A stretch of DNA of 64,000 nucleotides, from positions 1 through 64,000 of the forward strand of contig CAWFFO010000008.1 in NCBI GenBank assembly GCA_963815135.1. Reading direction: 5' to 3'. Both the position numbers and the translations under genes were made by a program. Numbering within the stretch: position 1 is the first letter of the stretch; every line of letters begins with the position of its first letter. Below are positions 28,393 through 38,113 of this stretch, piece after piece. Origin of the DNA: CAIWTU01 sp963815135 (GTDB lineage: Bacteria > Desulfobacterota > Desulfuromonadia > Geobacterales > Geobacteraceae). The notes beneath the pieces are model-generated. The model was not told the origin of the DNA. It saw nothing but the letters and a program-made list of their open reading frames with translations, and made no database searches.

Positions 28393-29170
28393 TTTTCCGA
28401 TCCTCCATTATATACAACGGATCTTTCAAAGCCTCCCGTAGTCTTCCGTGGCTTATCTCTGCTATGATCCCGATCAGTTTCTCCACCTCCAGCGGTTTGT
28501 ACAGACAGGTATAAGCCCCGATCTGAAGACCCATGCGGATGGAATCCGCCATCTCGTCACCATAGCCGGTGACCATTACGACGGGTTTTGAAGGGTACTT
28601 CTTCCGAATTTCTTTCAGGATGTCCACTCCGTTGACAGTTCCGAGATTGAGATCAAGGATAACCACAAGGTTATTGTTTTCGTCGATGCGCTCCAGCACA
28701 TTTTCCGGGTGCATTTCGGTTTTCACGGAGTATCCCCTCCCCAGCAGGATATCCTGCAGCGTTTTGCAAAAAGCGGGATCATCATCCACAATAAGGATGC
28801 TGTCTTCCCTCCTGAGCAGCGAAAGGAAGGATAGTACCCCCTGGATATCGATCGGCTTGCCGAGGACGGTCTGAGCACCAAGCATTACCGCCTCCCGCAC
28901 CTGTTCTTCGGTCGCATACGCGCTCATCAGTATGATGGGCAAATCGGCCCCCGATTCCCTGATTATCTTCAATGCCGACACCCCATCCATGCCCGGCATT
29001 TTGATATCCATCAGGATACAGTCGGGCATTGCCGACAGTGCCTTTTCCACGGCTTCTTCGCCGGAGCCCGCCGATACCGTTTCGTACCCGTTGACGTTAA
29101 GTATATCGCAAATTGTTCTGACCATCCTGCAATCGTCATCCACCACCAGGACCTTGACCTTTTCCTTCAT
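28385..29170 (-). CDS. Tandem double-receiver protein
   Basis: A 261-residue protein of two complete CheY-like receivers and no output domain. The first has Asp in ILMDIKMPGMDG and Lys in LGKPIDIQ, the second Asp in VILDLNLGTVNG and Lys in YKPLEVEK. It sits between the CHASE8-type kinase and the diguanylate cyclase, overlapping both, which fits a phosphate sink or relay between them. A strong ribosome site (GAGGAGG) lies in the end of the kinase gene. Confidence 0.92.
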   Translation of the reverse strand: MKEKVKVLVVDDDCRMVRTICDILNVNGYETVSAGSGEEAVEKALSAMPDCILMDIKMPGMDGVSALKIIRESGADLPIILMSAYATEEQVREAVMLGAQTVLGKPIDIQGVLSFLSLLRREDSILIVDDDPAFCKTLQDILLGRGYSVKTEMHPENVLERIDENNNLVVILDLNLGTVNGVDILKEIRKKYPSKPVVMVTGYGDEMADSIRMGLQIGAYTCLYKPLEVEKLIGIIAEISHGRLREALKDPLYIMEDRKNG

Positions 29171-30747
29171 GCAGCGGCCTCCTCAATAGGCAGTTTAACG
29201 GCGAAAACCGTCCCCTCACCAGGGCAGCTCGCTACCTCAATCCTGCCTCCGTTCGCTTCCGTCAGATTCCTGGAAACCACAAGTCCCAGTCCGATCCCCC
29301 GCGCCTTGGTGGTGAACAGCGGCTGGAAAAGCTTTTTCATGTTTTCAGGTGTTATTCCTTCCCCGCTGTCCGCAACGGATATTTCCATGAATTTCCCTTC
29401 CTCACCGGCAGCCATTGCTCCCTCTCCGGTATCTTTTTCCCCTGCACATGGCCCCTTGAAAATCGAACCCTGAATACTCCGGGCGCTGATCGTCAGGTCA
29501 CCGCCGTCAGGCATGGCCTGCACGGCATTGGTAATGATATTCTGGAACACCTGTTCCATCTGCAACGGGTCCACTTTCAAACAGGGCAGACTGTCCGGCA
29601 GTTCGGTCCGAAGCAGCACATTTTCCGGAATTTGGCATCTGCCGACGGTCTCGTTAACCAGTTCAGAGGCGGTAACAGACCTGGTCTGCGGCGGCCGGGT
29701 TCGTGAAAAATCGAGCAGGTCAGTTATGATGCGCTGGGAATTGTCTATTTCATGCTTGATGATGTCCAGGTATTCCCTGACCGTATCGTCCGTCCCGGTC
29801 ATGACCGTTTTCAGAAAATAGACGGCATTATTCATCACACCCAGCGGGTTGCGCAGTTCGTGCCCGACGCATCCCGCAAGCTTCCCGAGCGTGGCCAGCT
29901 TCTCCTTGCGCACCAGCTCTTCCTGTGCCTCCACGAGTTGCGTGGTCCTTTCTATGACCTTCAGCTCGAGCCCTTCGTTCAACTTGCGGGTTTCCTCCTC
30001 GGCACGTTTCCGTTCGGCTATCTCCACCTGAAGTTCCACATCGTGTTTGCGGATATGTTCGAGCATTTCATTAAAGCCCTTGGCCAGGAAGCCGATTTCG
30101 TCTTCATGGAAAACAGTGGCCCTGACAGTGTAATCCCTGTCTTTCGACACGGTCTGTATGGATCGGGCGAGACTTGACACTGGTCCCGTTATGACCTTCT
30201 GCAATTTCGACAGCAAAAGGAAGGCAATGCCGAAAACGATGATCATGGTCAGGGCGGCTAAAAACCTGTTCCGCGACATCTTACTGTAAAACCTCGACAG
30301 GTCCGAACGAAGATAAATCATACCTATCGTTTCCCCGTCCAGTTCAATTCCCTGGAAAATCTCCAGATATTTCTCGGAAAAGGTATATCCGCTTTTCCCG
30401 GGCTTCTCCGGTACAACCTCTTTTACCGAACCCGGTGGCTGGAACTCGGCGAATACTCTGCCGTCTTTACCGAATATTATCGCCCGCGTTATGTCAGGAG
30501 AGTATTTCAATGCATACAGGTTCTCCACTGCCGCTTTCCGGTCATTGAACATCAGCGGCGCAGTGCTGTTGTTGGCCAGGATCTTGGTCTGGACAGTAAG
30601 GTTTTGCAGCAGGGAATCCTTGAATGAGACGAATTCGCTCAACTGCAGCACCCAGCCGGCCAGAAGCAGGGCGATCCCGGTGGTGAACAGGTTGATCATT
30701 ATCAGCTTGTGCTTGATCTGCGCATTCTGCCATAAAATACTGAACAT
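29167..30747 (-). CDS. CHASE8-like/HAMP sensor histidine kinase
   Basis: Inner-membrane kinase of 526 residues. A membrane helix at ~12-34 is followed by a periplasmic CHASE8-like sensor (ANNSTAPLMFNDRKAAVENL), a second helix at ~155-178, HAMP, coiled coil, HisKA with His296 in VGHELRNPLGVMNNAV, and an ATPase domain ending GIGLGLVVSRNL. CHASE8 is the periplasmic domain of the diguanylate cyclase YfiN, which YfiR represses. A YfiR-like gene lies nine bases upstream, so this kinase plausibly takes the YfiN role and passes the signal on by phosphorylation. Paralogous to the kinase at 35467. Confidence 0.9.
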   Translation of the reverse strand: MFSILWQNAQIKHKLIMINLFTTGIALLLAGWVLQLSEFVSFKDSLLQNLTVQTKILANNSTAPLMFNDRKAAVENLYALKYSPDITRAIIFGKDGRVFAEFQPPGSVKEVVPEKPGKSGYTFSEKYLEIFQGIELDGETIGMIYLRSDLSRFYSKMSRNRFLAALTMIIVFGIAFLLLSKLQKVITGPVSSLARSIQTVSKDRDYTVRATVFHEDEIGFLAKGFNEMLEHIRKHDVELQVEIAERKRAEEETRKLNEGLELKVIERTTQLVEAQEELVRKEKLATLGKLAGCVGHELRNPLGVMNNAVYFLKTVMTGTDDTVREYLDIIKHEIDNSQRIITDLLDFSRTRPPQTRSVTASELVNETVGRCQIPENVLLRTELPDSLPCLKVDPLQMEQVFQNIITNAVQAMPDGGDLTISARSIQGSIFKGPCAGEKDTGEGAMAAGEEGKFMEISVADSGEGITPENMKKLFQPLFTTKARGIGLGLVVSRNLTEANGGRIEVASCPGEGTVFAVKLPIEEAAA

Positions 30748-30756
30748 ATTTCCGCC

Positions 30757-31293
30757 TTATGGTTCCCCGACTATTTTCGCTATCCTGAGAAGGTTCGAAC
30801 TTATCTTCAATCCGGCACGTTCGGCAGCTTTCGGGTTGATCTCGAACCGGACCGTTCTGTTATTCATGTAGAAATTAATCATTACCCCCATTTCGGCAAA
30901 CCCTTCGCTCTCGCCGATCGTCAGGACTGGTAATCGTTTGAGATATTTAAGTATCTGCATCAAATGTTCTTCTTCTGAACTGCTGATGAAAAGGATATCA
31001 CATCCGCCTGCATTCCGGTATGAAGCCACCTCCCTGATCACTATTTTTCTGTTTATCACTTTTTTCCCTTCGATAGTGGATAGATCATGCCCGAACGGGT
31101 CGTCACCAATAATACAGACATCCACGTCACCGGTCCCTCCCGCCGGCCATTCGACGAATTTGGCGAAATTGTATATGTAGGCGGCCTTCACCTGGTATTC
31201 GGTAGGTTTGCGGTCTTCGCCTAGGGACTGCCCGGCAACGCAGAAAAACGCCAGCATTACAATGATTTCAAATGTGAGAAACTTTGGAGGCAT
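30757..31293 (-). CDS. YfiR-like periplasmic protein (DUF4154)
   Basis: A 178-residue exported protein with a signal-like hydrophobic N-terminus and the family hallmark YQVKAAYIYNFAKFVEWP. Other family blocks are CIIGDDPFG, CDILFISSSEE, TIGESEGFAE and INFYMNNRTVRFEINPKAA. YfiR represses the CHASE8 cyclase YfiN in the periplasm of Pseudomonas and E. coli. I prefer ATG 31293, which gives a clean signal peptide. A GTG at 31317 would overlap the receptor gene. It lies between TonB-dependent receptors and a CHASE8-like kinase. Confidence 0.88.
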   Translation of the reverse strand: MPPKFLTFEIIVMLAFFCVAGQSLGEDRKPTEYQVKAAYIYNFAKFVEWPAGGTGDVDVCIIGDDPFGHDLSTIEGKKVINRKIVIREVASYRNAGGCDILFISSSEEEHLMQILKYLKRLPVLTIGESEGFAEMGVMINFYMNNRTVRFEINPKAAERAGLKISSNLLRIAKIVGEP

Positions 31294-31306
31294 CACGTCT
31301 TTCCCG

Positions 31307-33337
31307 TCAAAATCCACACGTCAGCTTTACCCTGAAAGTCCTGCCGTCCTGCCGGATCAGTTCCTGTCTCTGTTCCGCCCCCCCGAGATTGTCGTAGCCG
31401 TAATCGAACAGGTTGTAAACAGAGGCCGACAGTTCCATATTTTTCAGGATATTGCGGCTGAACAGGGTAAGATTTGTAACAAAATAGGCCTTGGCGAAAT
31501 CACCGGCCAGTGTCTTTCTCCTGCTAGTGTACTGCTCCTCGATCCCCAGGAAGACCTTGTCCCGCACCAGGGGAACGGTAAGATTCAGCTTGGCCAGATG
31601 CCGGGGGGAATTGACCAGGGTTTGTCCCGTTTCGCCGTCGCGTGCATCCTGAAAAGTATAGCTGACGCGCCCGGACAGGCCATTGTCCCATTTTCCCTCC
31701 AGTTCCGTCTCCACCCCCTTCGCCTCGGCTCCGTCCAGGTTCCTGAACTTGGAAAAACCGTCGGCCGGATCGACTGTCTGAACGATCAGGTTATCAATGT
31801 TATAGTAATATCCGCTCACGGTCCCATGAATGCTTTCGCCGAAGTACTGCTCGTAAATCAGCTCGTAAGTATCAATGGATTCCGGCTCCAGGGATGGGTT
31901 CGCTTTCTGCAAAGCGACTGAATCGTTATAATAGAGTTCGTATACATTAGGGGCGCGAAAAGCGCTGCCGTACAGGAATTTGAAGACAGTACCTTCGAAC
32001 GGAGTGTAGATCAGGGCAATCCTGGGATTGACGGCGCTGCCGAAGGTGCTGTAATGGTCGTACCTTACCCCCGCATTTAGAATCAGATTCCTGAAGATAC
32101 TGAACTGGTCCTGGATATAAAAGGCCCAGATATCGGAACTCCTTTTGTCGTCGACATAAGTGATAAACGGGGCTTCATCGAAATTTTCCTGGTCCTGGCG
32201 GATGTTGTCATGGTATTCCGCTCCAACGACCACCCTGTGGTTGTCGAAGATTTGTGCTGACCCCTGCAATTCCCCTCCCCACCAGCGGCCGCGCGCCAGA
32301 TCCTTGTTCACTATCCCGCTGTAAATGTATTCGCCGTCATAATCGTATGAATCGTAAAAGAGTCGTCCCGTCACATCCACCAGACCGGCAAAATTGCGTT
32401 CATATTTCAGATCGACAAACCAGTCGGCATCGATACTCCTGTTTCTTGGATCGTTGAAATCGGTACCGAATGAAGCGGTAGGAATCCCTTTTTTCCTGTT
32501 CGAATAGAGTCCTTCAAAGGCAAAACCGCCATAAGACAGTTTCGCCAGTACATTCTGGAACCTGTCGTAATCGGTATGGTCTGTTATGCCGTCGCCGGTC
32601 GGTGGCGTATCGAATTCCTTGAAATAGAGACGATTGCCGTTGCTGTCGTAAAGGGTGCCCGAAACCAGCGCTTCCATGCCGGTGCGGTATCTGTCTCCGT
32701 AAGTCAACCGCCCTTTATAAGTATCAAAACTGCCTGCTTCTCCGGAAACCTCCGCCCCGCCGAGGTTGCGCCCCCGCCTGGTTATCACATTCACCACCGC
32801 GAAAAAGGCATTGTTGCCATACAGGGATGAACCCGGACCCCTGATGACCTCGATCCGGTCGATCAGGTCCACGTCCACGAGAAATTCCGTGCCGATCAGT
32901 GCCGCGTTATACAGGTTGTCGTTGATGCGGTGGCCGTCCACCAGGAGCAGGATGCGGGTATTGTAATCCCCCGAACGGCCGAACCCCCTGATGCCCACGT
33001 AGCTGTAATTGCGATCATAGGTAATGTAAAAACTCCTGAGGCTGCGCAGTATGTCGGCAAGGGTCCGGTAACCGTATTTCTTTATTTCATCTGCAGTGAC
33101 GATGCTCACGGAAGAGGGCGCCTCCGTCACCTTCTGTTCGAATTTCGAGGCGGTGGAAACGGTTGCCACCTCTATCTTCATGAGCTGTTCGGGAGCGAGT
33201 TCTATGAGGTCAGGGACAGTTCCGGCCGTATCGTCATCAGTTGCGGCCGGAACCGCCGGCGGGAATAGGAACGGCAGCAGGGTTATGAATATGGCTGCAG
33301 CCTTTTTAAGGAATTTTATGTTTGCAGTCATGAACAT
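31307..33337 (-). CDS. TonB-dependent outer-membrane receptor
   Basis: A 676-residue outer-membrane beta-barrel receptor. Signal peptide (KKAAAIFITLLPFLFPPAVPA), then a short N-terminal segment and a plug domain (TEAPSSVSIVTADEIKKYGY, RGFGRSGDYNTRILLLVDGH, IEVIRGPGSSLYGNNAFFAV). The barrel follows, ending in an aromatic C-terminus (FRVKLTCGF). Substrate unknown. It is intact, in contrast to its upstream tandem paralogue. It is followed by the YfiR gene after a 13-base gap, so it may serve as the outer-membrane sensor of this operon. Confidence 0.92.
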   Translation of the reverse strand: MFMTANIKFLKKAAAIFITLLPFLFPPAVPAATDDDTAGTVPDLIELAPEQLMKIEVATVSTASKFEQKVTEAPSSVSIVTADEIKKYGYRTLADILRSLRSFYITYDRNYSYVGIRGFGRSGDYNTRILLLVDGHRINDNLYNAALIGTEFLVDVDLIDRIEVIRGPGSSLYGNNAFFAVVNVITRRGRNLGGAEVSGEAGSFDTYKGRLTYGDRYRTGMEALVSGTLYDSNGNRLYFKEFDTPPTGDGITDHTDYDRFQNVLAKLSYGGFAFEGLYSNRKKGIPTASFGTDFNDPRNRSIDADWFVDLKYERNFAGLVDVTGRLFYDSYDYDGEYIYSGIVNKDLARGRWWGGELQGSAQIFDNHRVVVGAEYHDNIRQDQENFDEAPFITYVDDKRSSDIWAFYIQDQFSIFRNLILNAGVRYDHYSTFGSAVNPRIALIYTPFEGTVFKFLYGSAFRAPNVYELYYNDSVALQKANPSLEPESIDTYELIYEQYFGESIHGTVSGYYYNIDNLIVQTVDPADGFSKFRNLDGAEAKGVETELEGKWDNGLSGRVSYTFQDARDGETGQTLVNSPRHLAKLNLTVPLVRDKVFLGIEEQYTSRRKTLAGDFAKAYFVTNLTLFSRNILKNMELSASVYNLFDYGYDNLGGAEQRQELIRQDGRTFRVKLTCGF

Positions 33338-33343
33338 TCACCG

Positions 33344-35364
33344 TTAAAAACCATACGTCAGCTTTACCCTGAAAGTCCTGCCGTCCTCACGGATGAGTTC
33401 CTGTCTCTGTTCCGCACCTCCGAGATTGTCGTAGTCGTAATCGAACAGGTTGTAAATGGATGCTGAAACCTCCAGGTTTTTAAGGATGTTGCGGCTGAAC
33501 AATGTAAGATTTGTAACGAAATAAGCCTTGGCAAAATCACCGGCCAGCGTCTTTTTCCTGCTGGTGTACTGCTCCTCGATCCCCAGGAAGACCTTGTCTC
33601 TCACCAGGGGAACGGTAAGATTGAGTTTGGCCAGGTGCCGGGGGGAATTGACCAGGGTTTGTCCCGTTTCGCCGTCGCGTGCATCCTGGAAGGTGTAGCT
33701 GACCCGCCCGGACAGGCCGTTGTCCCATTTGCCTTCTATCTCCACCTCGACCCCCTTGGCATCGGCGCTGGCCAGGTTCCTGAACACCGAGAAACCGTCG
33801 GCCGGATCGGTTGTCTGAACAATCAGATCACTGATCGTGTAGTAAAACCCGCTGATCGTTCCGTGAATATTTGCACCCAGGTACTGTTCGTAAATCAGCT
33901 CATAGGTATCTATAATTTCCGGTTTGAGATCCGGATTTGCCTTCTGCATCGAGGAGGGAGTCTGGTAATATAGTTCGAGGGCATTCGGGGCGCGAAAGGC
34001 GCTGCCGTACAGGGCCTTGAATACAGTGCCGTCGAAGGGAGTGTAAATCAGGGCGATCCTCGGGTTTACGGTACCGCCGAAGGTGCTGTAATAATCGTAT
34101 CTCACCCCCGCGTTGAGTATCAGGTTCCTGAAGATGCTGAACTGGTCCTGGATATAGAAGGCCCAGGTATCGGATTTTCTTTTCTCGTCGGCATAGGACG
34201 TATAAGGTTTTTCATCGTAATCCGACTGGTCCTGGCGGATATTGTTCCGGTATTCCGCTCCGAAAATAATCCTGTGCACATCGAGCAGATTCGCGCCGAC
34301 CTTAGCCTCCGCGCCCCACCAGCGTCCACGGCCGATGGGCTTGTTCACCACTCCGCCATAAATGAAGTCACCATCGAAATCGTACGAATCATAAAAAGAG
34401 GCGCCCGCTTACATCCAGTCGCTCCCCCAGCTTCCGTTCGTATTTCAGATCCACGAAGCCCCAGGTATCCGTACCGCTGTTGCGCCGGTCGTTGAAATCG
34501 ACGCCGAAGGCGGCGGTGGAATTTCCCTTGATCCTGTTCGAATAAAGCCCTTCAAGGGTAAAACCGCCATAGTAGAGTTTAGCCAGCATATTCTGGAACC
34601 TGTCGTAATCGGTATGATCGGTTATGCCGCTGCTGGTCGGGGGGGTGTCGAATTCCTTGAAATAGAGACGATTGCCGTTGCTGTCGTACAGTGTGCCTGA
34701 AACCAGCGCTTCCATGCCGGTACGGTATTTGTCTCCGTAATGTCAGCCGCCCCTTATAGGTGTCGAAGCTTCCCGCTTCTCCGGAAACCTCCACCCCGCC
34801 GAGGTTGCGCCCCTGCCTGGTTATAACATTCACCACCGCGAAAAAGGCATTATTGCCGTACAGGGAAGATCCCGGCCCCCTGATGACCTCTACCCGGTCG
34901 ATGAGGTCCACGTCAACCACAAACTCCGTTCCCAGGGGCGCCGCATTGTACAAGTTGTCGTTGATGCGGTGGCCGTCCACCAGCAGGAGGATACGGGTAT
35001 TATAATCCCCCGAGCGGCCGAATCCGCGAACCCCCACGTAGCTGTAATTGCGGTCATAGGTTATGTAAAAACTCCTGAGGCTGCGCAGAATGTCGGCAAG
35101 GGTCCGGTAGCCGTATTTCTTGATTTCATCCGCGGAAACGATGCTCACGGAAGAGGGCGCCTCGGTCACCTTCTGCTCGAATTTCGAGGCGGTGGAAACG
35201 GTTGCCACCTCTATCTTCATCAGTTGCTCGGGACCGAGTTCGGTAAGATCCGCAGTTGTTTCGTTCATATCGTCATCAGTTGCGGCCAAAACCGTCGATG
35301 GGAACAGGATCGGAATGAGAATAACACAGAAAGTCACAAGAGTTTTATGCAGTACAAGTTTCAT
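33344..35364 (-). pseudogene. TonB-dependent receptor, tandem paralogue with two frameshifts
   Basis: Receptor gene collinear with the one at 31307-33337 along its whole length, broken by two single-base insertions relative to it. One is an extra T (plus strand) at 34741, in the segment reading ctgaca/ttacgg in the gene direction. The other is a run of five A at 34393-34397 where the paralogue has four. Removing both gives 672 residues with signal peptide, plug and barrel intact, close to the paralogue's 676. The 3' ~370 bases are near-identical between copies, which suggests recent duplication or gene conversion. Either a young pseudogene or a sequence error. Confidence 0.85.
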
Positions 35365-35466
35365 AAATTTCCTCATATGAAGTCTGCTGACAAGCGGTTG
35401 CCTGAAACAGCCTTCAATGGAATACCTTCACCTTGTACCTTTTGTCAGCGGCTAACAGGCTGGCTG

Positions 35467-37257
35467 CTATGCCTGGCAGGCAACCGGCAGCACCACGGTA
35501 AAGGTCGTCCCCTCCCCAGGCCGGCTTACCACAGTTATAAGACCGCCATTTTCCTCGGTCAGCTTCCTTGCAATAGGCAACCCCAGACCTATACCCCGCG
35601 GCCTGGTGGTGAAAAGAGGCTGAAAGATTTCTTTCATGTTTTCCGCGGGAATCCCCTCCCCGCTATCGGTAACGGATATTTCCAAGAAATTCCAATCGGG
35701 TTCTTCCTTGAATTTTCCGATTTCGACGCATGTTTCTTCACTCCCCCGCCCACTTAACTCCGAACATTGACCCGATTTTGCACCGATTGTCAAAGTCCCC
35801 CCTTCCGGCATGGCCTGAACAGCGTTCGTTATCAGGTTGCTGAAAATCTGGGAACTCTGCAGATGGTCAACCATCAGGGGTGGGAGGTTATCCGGCACCT
35901 CGAAGATCAAAGTTATGCTTTCAGGTACCTGACATTTGATCAGGCTTCGACGGATCAGGTCAGCGACAGAGGCAGGTTGAGCTTGAGGAACTTTTATGGC
36001 GGCGAAATCGAGCAGATCCGCAATTATTCGCGTCGCGTGACTGATTTCACAATTGATGATTTCCAGGTATTCCTTTATCTTCTCATCCGCGTCGGGCATT
36101 ACGGTCTTCAGGTAATAGACTGCATTGTTCATTACACCCAGCGGATTGCGCAGTTCATGTCCGACACTTCCGGCAAGACGTCCCAATATGGCCATCTTTT
36201 CCCTTCGCACCAGTTTATCCTGTGCGTACATCAGCTGCCCGGTCTTTTCCTTCAATTCCTCGTTTACCCTGAGGATCTCCATTTGCGCCCGCTTACGCTC
36301 GGTAATGTTGCGTATATGCTCGGTTACCAGAAAAACTTCGCCCGAATCGTCAAAGACCGGATAAGCCCTGATTTCGACAGTGCCGACTTTAGGATTGCTT
36401 TTTTCCAGCATTACCGGTTTGCCTGTTCTGAATACTTCAAGAGCGTAGCATGGCTCGCAGGGCTTGTTCTGTCCGGGGTGTATGAGTTTATAACAATGGG
36501 GGGAGCGGTCCCTGATCTCTTTGGGTGCGAATTCGTACATGCCGCGCCAGTTTGACCGGACAATGCGGAGATCCCTGTCAACGACCGTCAATAGATCGGG
36601 AATTGATTCGAAGACTTTATTCAGAATCATCTGCGACTTCCGCATCGATTTTTCCATCCGCAGCCTCCCGGCGATATCGATGCGCAACCTTTCATTTACC
36701 CGCTCCAGCTCGACGGTCCGCTCCACTACACGCTTTTCCAGTTCTTCTCTAGCATCTCGCACCGCCTCTATCTCCAGCCGCCGCTCTTCCTCGACCCCCA
36801 AAGCTGCGGCAAGGATCTGCATCATCTTTTTCTCTTCCTCGCCCGGAGGGTAGTCTTTCCGATATACGACGCAAAGTGAGCCGACACAGCGGTCTTTACA
36901 GCTGACAGGCGCACCGATATAAGTTTCCAGGCCATAGGCAAAAACGTTCGGGTCGCTCCCGGCATAAACGCTTTGTTGCAGGTCACGCACGACAAACACC
37001 TGTCTACCGCCGTTTTTTATCACGTCATGGCAGACATGTCCGTCCGGATGGTCCAGCGGGTTGAAATCAGGAGGGGCCTTCCACTGCGCCGCCGAATGAA
37101 GCATCCCGTCCCGCAACCTGTTGTACAGTGCGCAATCGGCGCCCATCAGCTCACCGCAACAGCTGGTGATACTTTGAATGTTCCTGTCCGGATCAGCGGT
37201 GAATCCGATAAAACATTCATTGATTTTCCACAACCACTTGAGTTCGTGATTCTCCAT
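35467..37257 (-). CDS. GAF-PAS sensor histidine kinase
   Basis: Soluble kinase of 596 residues. The N-terminal GAF domain (about 5-160) contains MHSAAQWKAPPDFNP. A coiled coil precedes a PAS domain (~225-345) with the cysteine pattern PHCYKLIHPGQNKPCEPCY. HisKA follows with His367 in VGHELRNPLGVMNNAV, and an ATPase domain ending GIGLGLPIARKL. ATG 37257 has AAAGGA seven bases upstream; the open frame extends further but without a site. The kinase core is closely related to that at 29167. It lies 102 bases upstream of the receptor genes and may open the same transcription unit. Confidence 0.9.
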   Translation of the reverse strand: MENHELKWLWKINECFIGFTADPDRNIQSITSCCGELMGADCALYNRLRDGMLHSAAQWKAPPDFNPLDHPDGHVCHDVIKNGGRQVFVVRDLQQSVYAGSDPNVFAYGLETYIGAPVSCKDRCVGSLCVVYRKDYPPGEEEKKMMQILAAALGVEEERRLEIEAVRDAREELEKRVVERTVELERVNERLRIDIAGRLRMEKSMRKSQMILNKVFESIPDLLTVVDRDLRIVRSNWRGMYEFAPKEIRDRSPHCYKLIHPGQNKPCEPCYALEVFRTGKPVMLEKSNPKVGTVEIRAYPVFDDSGEVFLVTEHIRNITERKRAQMEILRVNEELKEKTGQLMYAQDKLVRREKMAILGRLAGSVGHELRNPLGVMNNAVYYLKTVMPDADEKIKEYLEIINCEISHATRIIADLLDFAAIKVPQAQPASVADLIRRSLIKCQVPESITLIFEVPDNLPPLMVDHLQSSQIFSNLITNAVQAMPEGGTLTIGAKSGQCSELSGRGSEETCVEIGKFKEEPDWNFLEISVTDSGEGIPAENMKEIFQPLFTTRPRGIGLGLPIARKLTEENGGLITVVSRPGEGTTFTVVLPVACQA

Positions 37258-37598
37258 ATTCAAATCCTTTGGGCAAACCCTGCCTGATACCTGCCTTAAC
37301 CGGTGCAGCCGTTCCTCGAGCAAACCCTCGTGCCGGCCTGCTCCAAATCAGGATTTTTAGCAAATAAATCTAAACGAATTAGATTTATTTAAATTATTAT
37401 ATATTTTCAATAAAAGATATCTACAACAGGGGTTTTGTCAAGATGCGGAAATGATACTGTTTTGAAAGCGACAACGGGTATTTTTGCCGGATATGCACCA
37501 GGCATCAAACTATTCGTGGAGGAAAGGAGAAAATGGGGTTCATGAGGCAAAAACGCAGAAGGCATGTATGCAGGACAAAGGAAAAGCGGATTGAAATG

Positions 37599-37745
37599 TC
37601 AGGTTGAAACCGGCGCAGGTAATTCCTCGAACTTATATCCGACGCTGTAAACGGAATGGATAAGTTCTTCTCCGGGACTGACGGCTGCTATTTTTTTGCG
37701 CAGCCTTTTGATGTGACCGCCGGGATGCTTCAAGAAATTTCCTGA
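37599..37745 (-). pseudogene. Remnant of an OmpR-family response regulator C-terminus
   Basis: In one minus-strand frame this stretch encodes HIKRLRKKIAAVSPGEEL followed by IHSVYSVGYKFEE and a stop, which is the end of an OmpR/PhoB winged-helix domain. Just upstream in the same frame is FLKHPG, normally found ~35 residues earlier in that domain. The middle of the DNA-binding domain has therefore been deleted, and no receiver domain remains. The deduction is from motif order only. Confidence 0.7.
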
Positions 37746-37813
37746 CCTGACAGATGCCCAGAAGAAACGGATTTTGACATTGTCCTTGGCCAGAAGGAAA
37801 GACTTCTTCTCTT

Positions 37814-38065
37814 ATGCAGAAACGGGCAGATATCCATATGCAGCTACACAGGAATGAAGAGTCGACCACTTTTGATGAAAAGGCAATTCGTACCCTCACG
37901 GCTAGACTTGCAGACAACGTGGCAGAAACGGTCATCAGCAGGGTAAGCGCGCGCAGCCGGATCAACGCGGCCCTGACTCCCTCACAGCGTGACCTGGTCA
38001 AAAAAATGCAGGCTGGCGAGAAACCTTTGCCATATCCCCCGCCGGACCAATGGAATTCAGAATAA
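37814..38065 (+). pseudogene. Truncated Spy/CpxP-like periplasmic protein
   Basis: Up to 83 residues, with a helical, charged segment ending INAALTPSQRDLVKKMQAGE, like the second LTPxQ repeat of Spy/CpxP periplasmic stress chaperones. The N-terminal half, including any signal peptide and the first repeat, is missing: an in-frame stop lies at 37775 and no ribosome site is present. It lies back-to-back with the OmpR-type regulator remnant, as a cpxP gene lies beside cpxR. A perfect hairpin terminator follows at 38114. Could be a translated short protein, but I think it is a relic. Confidence 0.55.
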
Positions 38066-38113
38066 GCCTTTGTAATCAGACCGAAAACTGCAGCATTCGG
38101 GATTACAGCAAAA

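Noticed and set aside
37257..37320. A GGGCAAACC-like phrase suggesting a c-di-GMP (GEMM) riboswitch before a kinase gene.
   Set aside because: It is on the opposite strand to the gene and the rest of the aptamer is missing.
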